In this document: piece by piece, positions 8,505-17,482 of the stretch
How positions within the stretch are numbered: position 1 is the first letter of the stretch
Layout of the letters: each line of letters starts with the position of its first letter
DNA from: Acidianus brierleyi
GTDB taxonomy: Archaea > Thermoproteota > Thermoprotei_A > Sulfolobales > Sulfolobaceae
DNA length: 64,000 nucleotides
NCBI RefSeq assembly: GCF_003201835.2
Contig: NZ_CP029289.2
Coordinates: 2,860,501 to 2,924,500, forward strand
Reading direction: 5' to 3'
The notes under the pieces: generated by a model
Told to the model about the DNA's origin: nothing
The model's input: the letters and a program-made list of their open reading frames with translations, nothing else
Databases searched by the model: none
Program-made: the position numbers and the translations under genes

Positions 8505-9370
8505 CCTATTTCCCCTTGCACGCTTTTATCCAGCAAAGAATTTCTAATGTAGAATATTCTGATTCCTTCCTTGATTAACTCTGAAACTATTTCCATCAAG
8601 TTACCTCTTACTTTCAATTGGTTCCCAGAGACTTCTATAGTGAAAGATCGTAAAACCGAAACAGCTCTTTCTACATTATCTACGACAATATAGAATTCTT
8701 CTAAGAGATCTTTTCTTATCATTTTTGATACTTCGCCGTTATATCTTAATATACCATTGTTTATCCCAAGAAGATGCGTAGATATTGCTATTAATTCAGG
8801 GGCTATATGCGAAGATATTAAAATCGTAGTATTCATTTTTTTTCTTAACTTTAAAAATATATTATATACCTCAAATCTAGAAACTATATCAAGATTTGCG
8901 GTGGGTTCGTCTGCTACAATAATTTCTGGATTCTTTATGAGAGAAAATATTATTTGAACCTTTTGCCTAGTTCCAGTTGACAAATCTTTAACTTTATTCT
9001 TAATAAAATATGATAAATTGAGTTCATCCATAAGCGATATGGCATCGGAGAAGCTAGAGTTAAACTCTAAGACAGTTTCTTTTATTATATCTTCTATTGT
9101 AAGAAAAGGAGGTAAGAAAGGCTTATCTAAAATAACAGATAATTTTCTTGGTAAATATTCGCTTTTCCAAGGATCTTCACCCATCACAAGAATTTTCCCT
9201 GAAGTCCTATTTATCAATCCAGAAATTATTCTTAGCAATGTGGATTTTCCTGCACCGTTTGGACCAACAATAGCCGTTATACTACCTTCCTCTATTGAAA
9301 AACTTAAACCATGTAAAGCCTCAAAATCTCCAAACCGTTTAGTTAAATTCCTTGCCTCAATAACAATCAT
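8495..9370 (-). CDS. ABC transporter ATP-binding protein
   Basis: 291 residues with a Walker A GPNGAGKST (36-44), a signature helix KDLSTGTRQKV (128-138, a drug-exporter-like variant of LSGGQ), Walker B IIVADEP (150-156) and the switch His in ISSH (H188). It energises the adjacent permease. It is the first gene of a tight ATPase-permease-membrane-protein operon. The first 19 codons and 49 bp of promoter are duplicated without a mismatch at 13794-13899. A TTG-free, ATG start with MIVIEARNLTKRFG matches normal ABC N-termini. Confidence 0.93.
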   Translation of the reverse strand: MIVIEARNLTKRFGDFEALHGLSFSIEEGSITAIVGPNGAGKSTLLRIISGLINRTSGKILVMGEDPWKSEYLPRKLSVILDKPFLPPFLTIEDIIKETVLEFNSSFSDAISLMDELNLSYFIKNKVKDLSTGTRQKVQIIFSLIKNPEIIVADEPTANLDIVSRFEVYNIFLKLRKKMNTTILISSHIAPELIAISTHLLGINNGILRYNGEVSKMIRKDLLEEFYIVVDNVERAVSVLRSFTIEVSGNQLKVRGNLMEIVSELIKEGIRIFYIRNSLLDKSVQGEIGWG

Positions 9371-9419
9371 TGCTAAGCTATAATCTAAGATAGTATCATT
9401 AAAAATTTTTGAACATATT
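9314..9419 (-). repeat. 106-bp perfect direct repeat, copy A (promoter and first 19 codons of ABC ATPase)
   Basis: Every base from 9314 to 9419 equals 13794 to 13899 (offset 4480). Copy A is the native one: it holds codons 1-19 of the ATPase gene and 49 bp upstream including the promoter. It ends inside a small tandem repeat (GAACATATT followed by GAACATATA), with the boundary exactly after the first unit. Confidence 0.97.
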
Positions 9420-9436
9420 GAACATATATTAGTGAT

Positions 9437-9568
9437 CTAAGACTCTTGTTTAATCATTTCCTCGTTTTCGTCAATAATCATGACCTCATCGTTAATTCTT
9501 GTATATTTAACCTTCTTAGCAGTTACAAGTAAAATGATTTTTCTCCGAGAATCGATATTATATGGCAA
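9437..9568 (-). other. possible 43-codon ORF or coding relic downstream of CaiB gene
   Basis: Below the stop of the CoA transferase the same frame stays open to a TAG at 9437-9439. From a TTG at 9566-9568 it would encode 43 residues, including KIILLVTAKKVKYTRI and DEVMIIDENEEM, with protein-like composition. There is no clear ribosome site. It may be a fragment of a lost gene or a true short protein. Confidence 0.25.
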
Positions 9569-9586
9569 TTTTTCTCTAGAGAAGCA

Positions 9587-10687
9587 TTAACTTGGAAAAT
9601 ATATTACATATTCTTTTGACATATTTTCTATTTCTTCATCACTATAACCTAAGTTACTTAGTATTTCTCTAGTATTCTCTCCAACTTTAGGCTCTCTCTT
9701 TCCTTCCAAAGAACCTATTAATGGTAACTTAGGGATTAAAATGTTATTGAGTTTCTCCCATTCTACTAATTCAGAATTAATTAAATTTGGTATACTATTT
9801 ACTTCTGAAACAGGTATATCATTCTCTCTAAGTAATTTGACTATATCATTTATCTTCATCTTGCTAAATTTATCTTGCAATATTTTATGTAAAATATCCC
9901 TATTCCCAACTCTATCAGCATTATTTTTAAACATATTATCATTTAAGAGGTTCTCCATTCCTATTGCCTTGCATAATCTAATCCATTTATTGTTATCATT
10001 TACCGCTAAGTAGAACTCTTTCCCCTCAGAACTAACAAATAGTTCGTAAGGGGACCAAAAAGGTAATTCATCCTTTCCTCCTTCAAATATTTTACCGTAC
10101 TTCTGATAAGCAATTAAATAGTATCCTAACCAAGCCAGATCAGCTTGAACTATATTTATTCTGTAATGTCCAGGTTTTTTAGTTAGCAATGCCCATAGTA
10201 TTGTAATTACACAGTAAGTCGATGCGTTCATGTCAGTTATTGAGGCTGGCAATCTGGCTTTACCGTTAGCTTCCATAATTCCACTTACTGCCTCAATTAT
10301 TGTTCCAAAAGCAGGTGAATTTTCATACTTACCTTTAGGATATCCTTTTATTGAGCAGTATACCAATGACGGATTTACGGAAAATATTACATTATCGCTA
10401 AATCCTAATTTATCCATAGTATTGGGCGATAAGTTCTCAATAAGAACATTAGATTCTCTTATAAGTCTTAAAAGTATTTCCTTCCCCTTATTTTTCTTCA
10501 GATCTATTGCGATTGATTTTTTTCCTCTATTATTAAATAGAAACATGGAATCCCCCATAATGTCATCTATTCTAGTAGGATCTCCTTGTATAGGCTCTAT
10601 CTTTATAACGTCTAAACCTAAATGAGCTAAAATTTCTCCAGCATAGGGTGCAGAAATTATATGTCCTATTTCAATTGCTCGATACAT
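9587..10687 (-). CDS. CaiB/BaiF-type (family III) CoA transferase
   Basis: 366 residues with the family III layout: N-terminal AIEIGHIISAPYAGEILAHLGLDVIKIEP (Rossmann core, first 30 residues), FLFNNRGKKSIAIDLK (about 48-63), the catalytic-Asp region SITDMNASTYCV (about 150-161), and a C-terminal GENTREILSNLGYSDEEI (about 336-353). Such enzymes move CoA between carboxylic acids through a glutamyl/aspartyl-CoA thioester. It faces away from the acyl-CoA synthetase gene, the two starts being about 90 bp apart, and would process the same kind of acids. The substrate is not readable. Confidence 0.88.
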   Translation of the reverse strand: MYRAIEIGHIISAPYAGEILAHLGLDVIKIEPIQGDPTRIDDIMGDSMFLFNNRGKKSIAIDLKKNKGKEILLRLIRESNVLIENLSPNTMDKLGFSDNVIFSVNPSLVYCSIKGYPKGKYENSPAFGTIIEAVSGIMEANGKARLPASITDMNASTYCVITILWALLTKKPGHYRINIVQADLAWLGYYLIAYQKYGKIFEGGKDELPFWSPYELFVSSEGKEFYLAVNDNNKWIRLCKAIGMENLLNDNMFKNNADRVGNRDILHKILQDKFSKMKINDIVKLLRENDIPVSEVNSIPNLINSELVEWEKLNNILIPKLPLIGSLEGKREPKVGENTREILSNLGYSDEEIENMSKEYVIYFPS

Positions 10688-10779
10688 TGTATTAATAGTT
10701 ATTAATAACTATTAAAAGTTTAATCAGTTAAATTTCAAAAGAAACAAAGTTTATTAAAACATTAGACCATGATATTTTT

Positions 10780-12402
10780 ATGGAAATAGATTTAAGAGAG
10801 CTTCAATTTTCAACATATGAGGAACTGATAAACAAATTCAATTGGAATATACCGCAAAACTTTAACATAGGAGAAGCTATACTGGACAGGAACAACGAAG
10901 ATAGTACCGCAATATATTATGAAGACGAAGAAGGAAATAAAGCCTCTTATACCTTTAAGGAATTAAAGTCCTTCTCTGATTCATTAATTAAATTACTTAC
11001 AGAAAAAATAGGGATAAAAAAAGGAGATGTATTAGGAGTTTTCCTACAACCAAGAGTCGAGACAATATTAACAATTCTTTCAATATATAGGCTTGGAGGA
11101 ATTACATTATCTATTTCTCCATTGATGGGAACTGAAGCTGTAGAATATAGGATTAAACATAGTGAGGCTAAGGCTATTGTGATGGAAGGTTCAAAAAAGG
11201 ATATTAGAGAAAAATTAAATAATATTAAAATTATTCTAGTTAATGATGAAGCTAAGCGGGACAATGAAATAGAATTTGACGAAATAAAAAGAGAAGCCGG
11301 AAATTATAGTGCTGTAAAGACAAAAAGTGATGATCCGGCTCAGTTATTCTATACCTCTGGTAGCACTGGGGCTCCTAAAGGTGTACTGCATGCTCATAGA
11401 TTTCTTTTAGGACATATTCCAGCATATCAGCTTTATTTCGAAATGGCACCAAAAGATAATGATGTATTTTATACTCCTGCAGATTGGGGTTGGATAGGAG
11501 CTATAGGTGACGTAATTCTTCCTAGTTTATATTTCAAGAAGCCTATTGTTGCTTATAGAAGAGAAGGAAAATTTGATCCTAGCAGTAACCTTTCAATTAT
11601 GCAGAAGTATAGGGTAACATGTAGTTTTATTCCGCCTACTGCATTAAGGATAATAAGGAGGGAGATTGAACATCCTGCAAAAGAATACAATTTAAGTTTA
11701 AGGGCTATTAGCGCTGCTGGGGAAGCAGTAGGAGAAGACTTAATTAATTGGGCTATGAAAGAATTGAGTCCTAACGTAAATGAGTTTTATGGATGTACTG
11801 AGGCCAATTTAGTTACTGTAAATAATTCCCTCTGGCGTAAAATAGGTTCCTTAGGCAAACCATCAGCAGGACATAAGGTAGCGGTAATAGATGAAGACGG
11901 TAAGATAATAATTGGCAAGATTGGAGAAATAGCTGTTAAGATTAAAGATCCAGTAGTATTTTTAGGTTACTGGAAAAACCCAGAAGCTACTGAGAGAAAA
12001 TTTAGAGGAGAGTGGTTCTTAATGGGAGATCTTGGAATAATGGATGAAAATGGATATATCTGGTTTAAAGGTAGAGCAGACGATGTGATTAAAGTCTCTG
12101 GCTATAGATTGGGACCGGAAGAAATAGAGAAAATAATATTACAACATCCTTCTGTGCAAGACGTCGCAGTTATAGGAAAACCAGATAAGGTAAGAGGAAA
12201 TATAATTAAAGCTTTCATAGTTCTAAAACCCGGTTATCATCCTTCAAATGAATTGAAAAACCAGATACAACAGTTAGTTAAGAATAAATTAGCATCTTAT
12301 GCTTATCCTAGGGAGATAGAATTCGTTAATGAGCTCCCTAGAACTGAAACAGGAAAATTAAAAAGATTTGAATTGAGAAAAAAAGAAGAAATAAGATCTT
12401 AG
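10780..12402 (+). CDS. AMP-forming acyl-CoA synthetase (acetyl-CoA synthetase-like)
   Basis: 540 residues of the ANL adenylate-forming family: P-loop FYTSGSTGAPKG (190-201), the ATP/acyl motif NEFYGCTEAN (about 342-351), hinge GRADDVIKVSGYRLGPEEIE (about 429-448) and the C-terminal catalytic Lys in LPRTETGKLKR. It activates an acid with ATP and CoA to acyl-CoA. TTTATTAAAAC about 26 bp upstream of the ATG fits a leaderless promoter. It converges on the MFS gene with a 4-bp tail overlap; activation enzyme and permease are probably a functional pair. The ligand, a short- or branched-chain acid, is inferred from family only. Confidence 0.9.
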   Translation: MEIDLRELQFSTYEELINKFNWNIPQNFNIGEAILDRNNEDSTAIYYEDEEGNKASYTFKELKSFSDSLIKLLTEKIGIKKGDVLGVFLQPRVETILTILSIYRLGGITLSISPLMGTEAVEYRIKHSEAKAIVMEGSKKDIREKLNNIKIILVNDEAKRDNEIEFDEIKREAGNYSAVKTKSDDPAQLFYTSGSTGAPKGVLHAHRFLLGHIPAYQLYFEMAPKDNDVFYTPADWGWIGAIGDVILPSLYFKKPIVAYRREGKFDPSSNLSIMQKYRVTCSFIPPTALRIIRREIEHPAKEYNLSLRAISAAGEAVGEDLINWAMKELSPNVNEFYGCTEANLVTVNNSLWRKIGSLGKPSAGHKVAVIDEDGKIIIGKIGEIAVKIKDPVVFLGYWKNPEATERKFRGEWFLMGDLGIMDENGYIWFKGRADDVIKVSGYRLGPEEIEKIILQHPSVQDVAVIGKPDKVRGNIIKAFIVLKPGYHPSNELKNQIQQLVKNKLASYAYPREIEFVNELPRTETGKLKRFELRKKEEIRS

Positions 12403-13688
12403 TCTAGCTTTATTCCTACCTTATCTGGAGGAGATAACAGTACAATAATTCCTCCAATTATAGCAGCTAAAACGTCAAATGCAGATATACCAATAACTGG
12501 ATTGTTAAACAAGATTCCTAGAGCAGTTACTATGTAAGGTGCAAAAGACGAAAATGCTACACCTAAATTTATGGAAAAGGCTATATACGAATACCTAACA
12601 TTCGTTGATATATTTTCTGATAGCCATGCAGGAAATAGCGAATATTGAAATGCAAATAGAAAACCTAATAATAACCCTGCAAATATTGCGAAAACATACG
12701 ATCCACTGTATAATAAATATACCATAGGATAAACTAAAATACCTATTATGAAGCCCGTTATTGCTATTAACTTTTTTCTAGCCTTAGTAACGTCACTTAG
12801 ATATCCAGTTAATGGAGAAAGAAATAACCAAATTAAATTAGTAGCTAGTACAACATCATCTATTTCGTACGCTGTTAAATCTGTGTGAAGTTCCAAAAAT
12901 GTAGGCATGTAGGCTATAATTCCGTAATAAATTGATCCACTAGCAAAAAGAACTATTGTTGCAATAATTACTAGCTTCCAATATTTTTTAAAAACAGTAA
13001 TTATAGGAACTTTTTCTGGCTTATTGGCTACTTTAGATAACCATTCTACACTTTCACCCACTTTCCATCTCACAGTTAAAGCTATTATTAGAGGTATCGC
13101 ACCAAACCAGAACATAATTCTCCAGCCTAAAGTTCCGAAGGCATTACCAGGAGCTAGGCTTAACGCTACTTCATTAGCTATTACTGCGAATATTAGGCCT
13201 AAAGCGGCTCCTCCTTGTTGAATTCCGCCAAATAGTCCCCTAAGACCGTCTGGAGAAAATTCTGAAACCAAAGTCATTCCTCCACCCCATTCTCCGGCTA
13301 AAAAGAAACCTTGCAGCATTCTTAACAATACTAATAACGCAGTAGCCAATACACCTATTTGATAGTAAGTAGGTAAAAATCCCATCATAATAGTGCCTAT
13401 GCCCATGCCTAATAACGAAATAAACCATAACCTTTTCCTCCCTATTTTATCTCCAAAATGTCCGAAAAATAGGCCACCTATAGGTCTAGCAAAATAGCCT
13501 ATTACTATGGTTAATAGGAAAAGCAGTAAACTCGCTATTCTACTCGACGAAGGGAAAAATAGCGGTGCTATTGTATTAGCCACATATAAATAAACTACTA
13601 AATCAAATAGCTCAAATCCCCATCCTAAATTGGCAGATAATGCAACCTTTAATGCAGTATTCTTATCTTTTCCACCATTATTTGCCAT
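12399..13688 (-). CDS. MFS transporter, metabolite:H+ symporter type
   Basis: 429 residues with 12 likely membrane helices, the loop 2-3 motif GHFGDKIGRKRLWFIS and a repeat-like GYLSDVTKARKKL in the second half. WGWGFELFDLVVYLYVANTIAPLFFP near the N-terminus is characteristic of the metabolite:H+ symporter (MHS) branch that carries carboxylates such as shikimate, proline or alpha-ketoglutarate. It probably imports the acid activated by the convergent acyl-CoA synthetase. A second, duplicated promoter (13850-13899) points at it from about 160 bp upstream, in addition to its own AT-rich upstream region. Confidence 0.9.
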   Translation of the reverse strand: MANNGGKDKNTALKVALSANLGWGFELFDLVVYLYVANTIAPLFFPSSSRIASLLLFLLTIVIGYFARPIGGLFFGHFGDKIGRKRLWFISLLGMGIGTIMMGFLPTYYQIGVLATALLVLLRMLQGFFLAGEWGGGMTLVSEFSPDGLRGLFGGIQQGGAALGLIFAVIANEVALSLAPGNAFGTLGWRIMFWFGAIPLIIALTVRWKVGESVEWLSKVANKPEKVPIITVFKKYWKLVIIATIVLFASGSIYYGIIAYMPTFLELHTDLTAYEIDDVVLATNLIWLFLSPLTGYLSDVTKARKKLIAITGFIIGILVYPMVYLLYSGSYVFAIFAGLLLGFLFAFQYSLFPAWLSENISTNVRYSYIAFSINLGVAFSSFAPYIVTALGILFNNPVIGISAFDVLAAIIGGIIVLLSPPDKVGIKLD

Positions 13689-14069
13689 ATCAATATAAGT
13701 AAAGAGATCTTATTAATAAATATTATTATATTATACTTTACGTAATACCTTTAATAAAATATCTGATTAAAATATTCAATAAATATCTTAGTTTAAAGCC
13801 TCAAAATCTCCAAACCGTTTAGTTAAATTCCTTGCCTCAATAACAATCATTGCTAAGCTATAATCTAAGATAGTATCATTAAAAATTTTTGAACATATTA
13901 TCTTGCTTAATAGAGTTCATATCTTGTACCTCTTGACTTATTTCACTTAAACCTATTTGCGGAATTTAAACTGCTTAAAATAATAGAAAAATATATTTTC
14001 TTAAATATAATATAGATAACGATGTTATCCTTTGACAAAATATAAATAACGGTATATTATATCATTTTT
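13689..14069. other. intergenic region containing the duplicated promoter
   Basis: 381 bp between the MFS gene (minus) and the surface-protein gene (plus). It holds the 106-bp repeat copy B, the MFS upstream region and, at the right edge, a TATA-like ATATAAATA about 25 bp before the ATG at 14070. No other coding or RNA signal is seen. Confidence 0.6.
13794..13899 (-). repeat. 106-bp perfect direct repeat, copy B (displaced ABC promoter)
   Basis: Identical to 9314-9419 and in the same orientation. The displaced copy starts the ATPase reading frame (ATG at 13850) but after 19 codons reads Asn and a TAA, so it makes at most a 20-residue peptide. Its promoter part would still send transcripts toward the MFS gene. 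The absence of any mismatch over 106 AT-rich, partly non-coding bases implies a recent event or ongoing gene conversion. Confidence 0.97.
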
Positions 14070-15590
14070 ATGCATAAAATGCATGGCAAACAAGTATACC
14101 TTGCTATCATAATTTCCATAATAGTAATATTGACAATAATTTACTATCCAGAAATCAATATTATAGTACAACAAAACGTTACGCTACCTAACTTCATAAA
14201 AATCTTCCTATACTCAAATGGAAAGCTAATAACAAATGGAAGTATAACAGTATTCGTATTCTACCCAACAGAACAAGGTACAGTATTTAAAAGAATATTC
14301 AATTCCTCACGACAAGAATACTATCAATTTCCTGTAAAAGATTTATTAAATTGGGCAAAAAATTGGTTAGCATATGATACTCAACACCGTACTTTAATAT
14401 ATCCTTCAATAATAGTTTTTGCATCTTATAGTATAAAAAATGAAACAACAATAGAAACATTAACGCAATCATTTTCTACATCATTAAACATTTCACAAAT
14501 AATTAGAGGAATAGGAGGAAGAGATATACAAGTAATATTCAATCATCCAATAATAAAATATATCAAAACTAAAGATTTACAACAAAAAATAGACGTTGAC
14601 ACTACTACAATAACTACTACAATAACATCAACTATCAGACCAGGATACGAAACTATAACACTTAATCCTCATATACTAGGATGGTATCCTAGCAATTCAT
14701 CAGTAGGTCCAATATCAATAGGAACAATAATAGGACCGACAAATATTACCGAATATCGTGCAAGTCTTTTTGAGGAGATAATTAATAAAGTAACGTCCTC
14801 AGAGAACGTTGGATTTTACATTTCTCAACCGCTATTAAAGCAACTTCCAGTAAGGGTTACTCTTCCAGGTCCCTCTTTAACGCTATACGATACTAACGAC
14901 CTAGTAAAGTCTTATAATACTACTCCAATAGGTTCCAGTACTCCTTACGACGTTGGGCAATTATACATTATCGGTCAAGTAGCTTGGGTTAATTGGACTG
15001 AAATTTGTTATTATCCAAAGTTCGGTATAGAGCATGTTAATCATTTCATTCAAGTTATAATGACGTCAGTAGTAGCAGAGGAAAATGGTGACGCTTTTGC
15101 ACCAAAAATAGATTCCCATTGCGTATATTCTATTTGTAATTCGTATAATGATTTGCCTAGAAACTCTTATTCATATTCTAAATCTTCTGTTCGCATTAAG
15201 GGAGGTGGTGGAGGCTTAGGGCTCATTGCTCCTGTTTACTTTAATAATTTAACTAACATTGGGTCTTCAAGTAATTTTCAACCATTCAGGTATGATACTC
15301 TTAATATTATTGGTGTTAATAACGACTATCAGATTGGAGTTAACGTTGGTGCTTTACTTTCTATTGCAATGCCAGAAGCTTCGCCAGAATTACTCGCTAC
15401 TCTCGGCATGGTCAATATAGGAGTTACTTGGGAAAATAGTCAACTTTCGTTAACCCAAGCTACTGTATGTGCAGATAATTCCCTTATTACACCTCTCAAT
15501 GTTTATTACTCAAATTATAGTGCTTTGTATTACATTAATGGTCAATATTATATTATACCTGATAATGTTTATTATTTGAATTATAGTTAA
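14070..15590 (+). CDS. membrane-anchored extracellular protein of unknown function
   Basis: 506 residues with one N-terminal membrane segment (about 9-27) and the rest extracytoplasmic, with more than a dozen Asn-X-Ser/Thr sequons, a Thr-rich linker TTTITTTITST (about 178-188) and a Gly patch GGGGGLGLI (about 382-390). Four cysteines lie in the C-terminal half (ICYYP, HCVYSIC and VCADN), possibly disulphide bonded. I do not recognise the family. The gene sits 100 bp before a second ABC operon on the same strand, so it could be a substrate, binding partner or product of that system. The ATG is placed by a TATA box about 25 bp upstream (leaderless). Confidence 0.75.
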   Translation: MHKMHGKQVYLAIIISIIVILTIIYYPEINIIVQQNVTLPNFIKIFLYSNGKLITNGSITVFVFYPTEQGTVFKRIFNSSRQEYYQFPVKDLLNWAKNWLAYDTQHRTLIYPSIIVFASYSIKNETTIETLTQSFSTSLNISQIIRGIGGRDIQVIFNHPIIKYIKTKDLQQKIDVDTTTITTTITSTIRPGYETITLNPHILGWYPSNSSVGPISIGTIIGPTNITEYRASLFEEIINKVTSSENVGFYISQPLLKQLPVRVTLPGPSLTLYDTNDLVKSYNTTPIGSSTPYDVGQLYIIGQVAWVNWTEICYYPKFGIEHVNHFIQVIMTSVVAEENGDAFAPKIDSHCVYSICNSYNDLPRNSYSYSKSSVRIKGGGGGLGLIAPVYFNNLTNIGSSSNFQPFRYDTLNIIGVNNDYQIGVNVGALLSIAMPEASPELLATLGMVNIGVTWENSQLSLTQATVCADNSLITPLNVYYSNYSALYYINGQYYIIPDNVYYLNYS

Positions 15591-15690
15591 TATTTATTGT
15601 GCATGAGCAATAATATAGTTCTTAAGAATTGGAGTTAGAGTTACCCATTACGATAATATTTTTATCTCACAAGATAATAAGGAGATTAGG

Positions 15691-16470
15691 GTGTTACAAG
15701 CAATTAGTGTATCAAAACGATATCATAAAGATTACGTGCTAAAAAATATTAACTTAACGTTAAATTCAGGAGATAAAGTTGGTATAGTTGGTTTGCACAA
15801 TTCTGGTAAGACTGTACTTATGAAATTATTAGCAGGTGATGAAAAACCGTCTTCTGGGAAGATCCTCATAGATGGAAATAAGCTAGATAAAAGAAAGATT
15901 GCATATATTCCTCAAATTCCTCTCTTTGATCCTATACTTAAAGCTAAAGATATAATAAGGTATGTAGGTGATGAGGAATACTTGGAAAAAGTAAATATAG
16001 ATAAGGAAAAAAAGATAAAAAACATGTCCCTTGGAGAAAAGAAGCGATTGTCACTAGCTTTGTCTTTATCGTTTTCGCCAGAGTATCTTTTAATCGATGA
16101 TATCACGATGGACGAAGAGTCAAAAGAATTTTTTCTAGATTTTATTAGAAAATTTCACGGAGGAGTAGCAGTTTCTTACCATAATTTGAAGGACGTATGG
16201 GAAGTTATAGATAAGATTATAATACTCTCTAAAGGATCTATATCATTTATAGGGAAAAAAGATGATATAAAATTCAAAATAATTAAGATAAGAAATTCAG
16301 CCGATGTTCTAAGATTTTTTACTAAATACTATATGAAAGAAGGAGAGTATGTAGAAATATGGGAAGAATTTAGTGATAATAGCGTAGAAGAAAAACTAAA
16401 GGCTTTAGGAATAAATTACGATACCATAGAGGCTTCTCCAGATGAGATTTTTCTCCGTTTTTTCGCTTGA
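15691..16470 (+). CDS. ABC transporter ATP-binding protein with divergent Walker B
   Basis: 259 residues: Walker A GLHNSGKT (34-41), Q-loop PQIP (Q75), signature MSLGEKKRL (112-120), Walker B YLLIDD (132-137) and switch His in VSYH (H164). The usual catalytic Glu after Walker B is Asp (IDD), which in other ABC proteins lowers or reshapes hydrolysis. The GTG start at 15691 is preceded by GGAG at 15681-15684 and fits the N-terminus of the family. It overlaps the permease gene by 29 bp. It powers the membrane protein encoded next. Confidence 0.88.
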   Translation: MLQAISVSKRYHKDYVLKNINLTLNSGDKVGIVGLHNSGKTVLMKLLAGDEKPSSGKILIDGNKLDKRKIAYIPQIPLFDPILKAKDIIRYVGDEEYLEKVNIDKEKKIKNMSLGEKKRLSLALSLSFSPEYLLIDDITMDEESKEFFLDFIRKFHGGVAVSYHNLKDVWEVIDKIIILSKGSISFIGKKDDIKFKIIKIRNSADVLRFFTKYYMKEGEYVEIWEEFSDNSVEEKLKALGINYDTIEASPDEIFLRFFA

Positions 16471-17482
16471 AATTAAAAGACTGTTTTCACTATTTTTTCT
16501 TATAGCAATCTCTATATTAGTTGCTGTAAGTCTTGCTCAGTTACATTCTCCATCATTTAATATAGTTGGAGTAATTGCATGCTCTTCTGATGGCGTAGAA
16601 ATAGTTGGATACGGATTTAACTTTGACGGACAAGGAGTTCCATTAACAGTAAATATTTCTATAGACGGTATACAAAAAACTGTAGTGAGCAATAATGGTA
16701 CTTTTTTAACTTTTATTCCAATTTTTTTCCCAAATGGATCTAATATTACAATACATATTCATTCAAACAATGAAACCTACGTTATATCTAAAATATTATC
16801 AAATAACTTTACGACATTTGCGGAAACTTCAATAGATTATTCAAAACTCGAATATAATAATATTTCTATGGTTTATGTTAAAGGGATTACTGTTATTGCT
16901 GCTTCTCCTTCAATAAAATATGTTTATGTAAATGGAGAAAAAATGAACGTGAATTCAAACATATTTACTGTAGGTTCAGATAACGTTAAACCTCCATTTG
17001 GAAAAATGGATAACTTAAAAGATTCTCAGATAATTGGAAAAAATATATATTATATTTTATCTATTATTGGAACTAACATGGGTCTTGTTTCAATTATCGC
17101 ATACTTCTATTTATCAGTATTTCCCCGTAGGCAATTGGATTTAATATTTAGAGTTGCTGGAGTTAGCAAAATTTATTTGAGTAAGCTGTTTTCGATGTTA
17201 ATATTAACACTCTTGATATCGTTACCTTCAATAGCTATTTTCGCTGAGATTAAAGGGATATTTTTATCTTCAATAACACCATATTTGTTTATTATGATCA
17301 TGTACTCTTTGGCAGTTTACGGTATTTCTCCTTTAATGAAAAGCAAGGAATTAGTATACACCACCGTTATAATTGCTGCATATTTATTAAATTTGGTATT
17401 TTATAATGCTGAAATTTTAAGTACAGTAGCCTTAATACTTCCGTTGATAGGCTTCATTAAACTATGGTGGGGGCACAAGTGA
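16442..17482 (+). CDS. ABC-2-like permease with large extracytoplasmic domain
   Basis: 346 residues: a first membrane helix (about 12-30), an extracytoplasmic domain of about 165 residues with Ig-like beta character and several sequons, then about five membrane helices (205-340). This TM1-ectodomain-TM2-6 order is that of the ABC-2 exporter family. It overlaps the ATPase gene (29 bp) and the following gene (19 bp), so three proteins are made together. Likely exports or inserts a polymer, lipid or protein in the envelope; the substrate is unknown. Confidence 0.75.
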   Translation: MRFFSVFSLEIKRLFSLFFLIAISILVAVSLAQLHSPSFNIVGVIACSSDGVEIVGYGFNFDGQGVPLTVNISIDGIQKTVVSNNGTFLTFIPIFFPNGSNITIHIHSNNETYVISKILSNNFTTFAETSIDYSKLEYNNISMVYVKGITVIAASPSIKYVYVNGEKMNVNSNIFTVGSDNVKPPFGKMDNLKDSQIIGKNIYYILSIIGTNMGLVSIIAYFYLSVFPRRQLDLIFRVAGVSKIYLSKLFSMLILTLLISLPSIAIFAEIKGIFLSSITPYLFIMIMYSLAVYGISPLMKSKELVYTTVIIAAYLLNLVFYNAEILSTVALILPLIGFIKLWWGHK

